From JAUXEH01 sp965602945 (GTDB lineage: Bacteria; Acidobacteriota; Aminicenantia; Aminicenantales; Aminicenantaceae): DNA of 22,174 nucleotides. Of the stretch, positions 21,524 through 22,174 are shown piece by piece (the first letter of the stretch is position 1; each line of letters begins with the position of its first letter). A program made the translations under genes and the position numbers. The notes beneath the pieces were generated by a model. That model worked only from the letters and a program-made list of their open reading frames with translations. It did no database searches and had not been told where the DNA came from. The stretch is from assembly GCA_965602945.1 (NCBI GenBank), contig CBFDBC010000033.1, positions 1-22,174 of the forward strand. Reading direction: 5' to 3'.

Positions 21524-22174
21524 ATGGTTTTGCTGGATGTGACACCCTACGTTTTTATCCTGGGACTGCTGGGGCTTCTGTTCGCGCTCCTGCTCTATTT
21601 TCTGATCAAGCGGTTCCCCAGCGGCACACCGCTCATGCGGGAGATCGCGGAGTCCATACACTCAGGGGCCATGGTCTTCCTGCGAAGGGAGTACTCGTAT
21701 ATCGCCCTGTTCGTGGTGGTGGTCTTTTTCCTGCTCTGGAAGCTCTTCATGCTGTATACGGCCCTGGCCTTCCTGACCGGCGCGACCTGTTCCATGCTGG
21801 CCGGTTATATCGGGATGAAAGCCTCGACACGCGCTGCGGTGCGGACCACAGAGGCCGCCAAGCAGGGTGGGCTGGCCCCTGCCCTGTCTCTGGCCTTCCA
21901 GGGTGGGGCGGTCATGGGGATGTCCGTGGCAGCCATGGGAGTGGCCGGGATCGGGCTTATCTACTTCTTCACCCGGGATCCCCTCATCATCAACGGCTTT
22001 GCCATGGGGGCCAGCTCCGTGGCCCTCTTCGCCCGCGTGGGCGGCGGCATCTTTACCAAGAGTGCCGATGTGGGAGCCGACCTGGTAGGCAAGGTGGAAG
22101 CCGGAATCCCCGAGGACGATCCGCGCAATCCCGGAGTCATCGCAGACAATGTGGGAGACAACGTGGGCGATACG
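21524..22174 (+). CDS. hppA: Membrane-bound ion-translocating pyrophosphatase (H+-PPase type), 5' part
   Basis: The first 217 residues of a polytopic protein that couples pyrophosphate hydrolysis to H+ or Na+ export; the gene continues beyond the window. Hydrophobic helices lie at about 8-28, 58-72, 74-92 and 120-150. The family motifs are intact: REIAESIHSGAMVFLRREY, GMKASTRAAVRTTEAA, and the catalytic segment FTKSADVGADLVGKVE followed by DDPRNPGVIADNVGDNVGD, which binds Mg-PPi. The residues that decide K+ dependence and ion choice lie further downstream, so proton versus sodium pumping cannot be judged. It follows miaB by 139 bases and may have its own promoter. ATG 21524 is the first start giving the conserved N-terminus. 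Confidence 0.95.
   Translation, partial: MVLLDVTPYVFILGLLGLLFALLLYFLIKRFPSGTPLMREIAESIHSGAMVFLRREYSYIALFVVVVFFLLWKLFMLYTALAFLTGATCSMLAGYIGMKASTRAAVRTTEAAKQGGLAPALSLAFQGGAVMGMSVAAMGVAGIGLIYFFTRDPLIINGFAMGASSVALFARVGGGIFTKSADVGADLVGKVEAGIPEDDPRNPGVIADNVGDNVGDT

Overview
The window looks like a piece of chromosome from a GC-rich, diderm, probably anaerobic or menaquinone-using bacterium. The best lineage clue is a decayed fragment at the left edge. Its minus strand encodes a zinc-ribbon start (MQCSKC...), a linker and, after a frameshift, an APIEEL...FAG stretch, which I recall from Ser/Thr kinases of Candidatus Aminicenantes and related Acidobacteriota-like lineages. BamD, a TonB-dependent receptor and several lipoprotein signals support an outer membrane. 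The lineage call is inference from memory of protein families, with moderate confidence.

Layout. 1-335: AT-rich accessory stretch with the kinase remnant, a hairpin, a 7-bp palindrome and a near-consensus promoter. 336-4642: two tandem secreted alkaline-phosphatase-superfamily ('sulfatase-like') proteins with Thr at the usual Cys/Ser nucleophile position. 4684-6084 (minus): dihydrolipoamide dehydrogenase. From a divergent promoter region, 6238-11094 (plus) carries a TonB-dependent receptor, apparently starting at CTG, and nine bases later a membrane Fe-S/CCG-domain oxidoreductase resembling ETF:menaquinone oxidoreductase. 11113-12150 (minus): L-threonine aldolase with a strong promoter. 12151-12560: AT-rich intergenic region with two inverted repeats.

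12561-21384 is a tightly packed run of nine genes: PASTA-domain membrane protein, rpe, sugar-nucleotide epimerase, bamD lipoprotein, unknown outer-membrane beta-barrel, subtilisin-like secreted protease, recN, a C_GCAxxG_C_C family protein and miaB. After a 139-base gap, the 5' part of a membrane pyrophosphatase gene runs off the right edge.

How they work together. The first half of the plus-strand run is mostly envelope-directed (PASTA sensor-like protein, sugar-nucleotide supply, outer-membrane assembly, barrel, secreted protease). The second half is housekeeping (repair, tRNA modification). The PASTA-rpe adjacency recalls the prkC-rsgA-rpe order of Firmicutes, but without the kinase. I see no CRISPR array, tRNA, rRNA or intact mobile element. 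The less ordinary parts are the paired Thr-type sulfatase-like proteins (one with a domain inserted in its catalytic fold), the predicted leaderless and CTG starts, the receptor/quinone-reductase pair, and the barrel/protease pair beside bamD.
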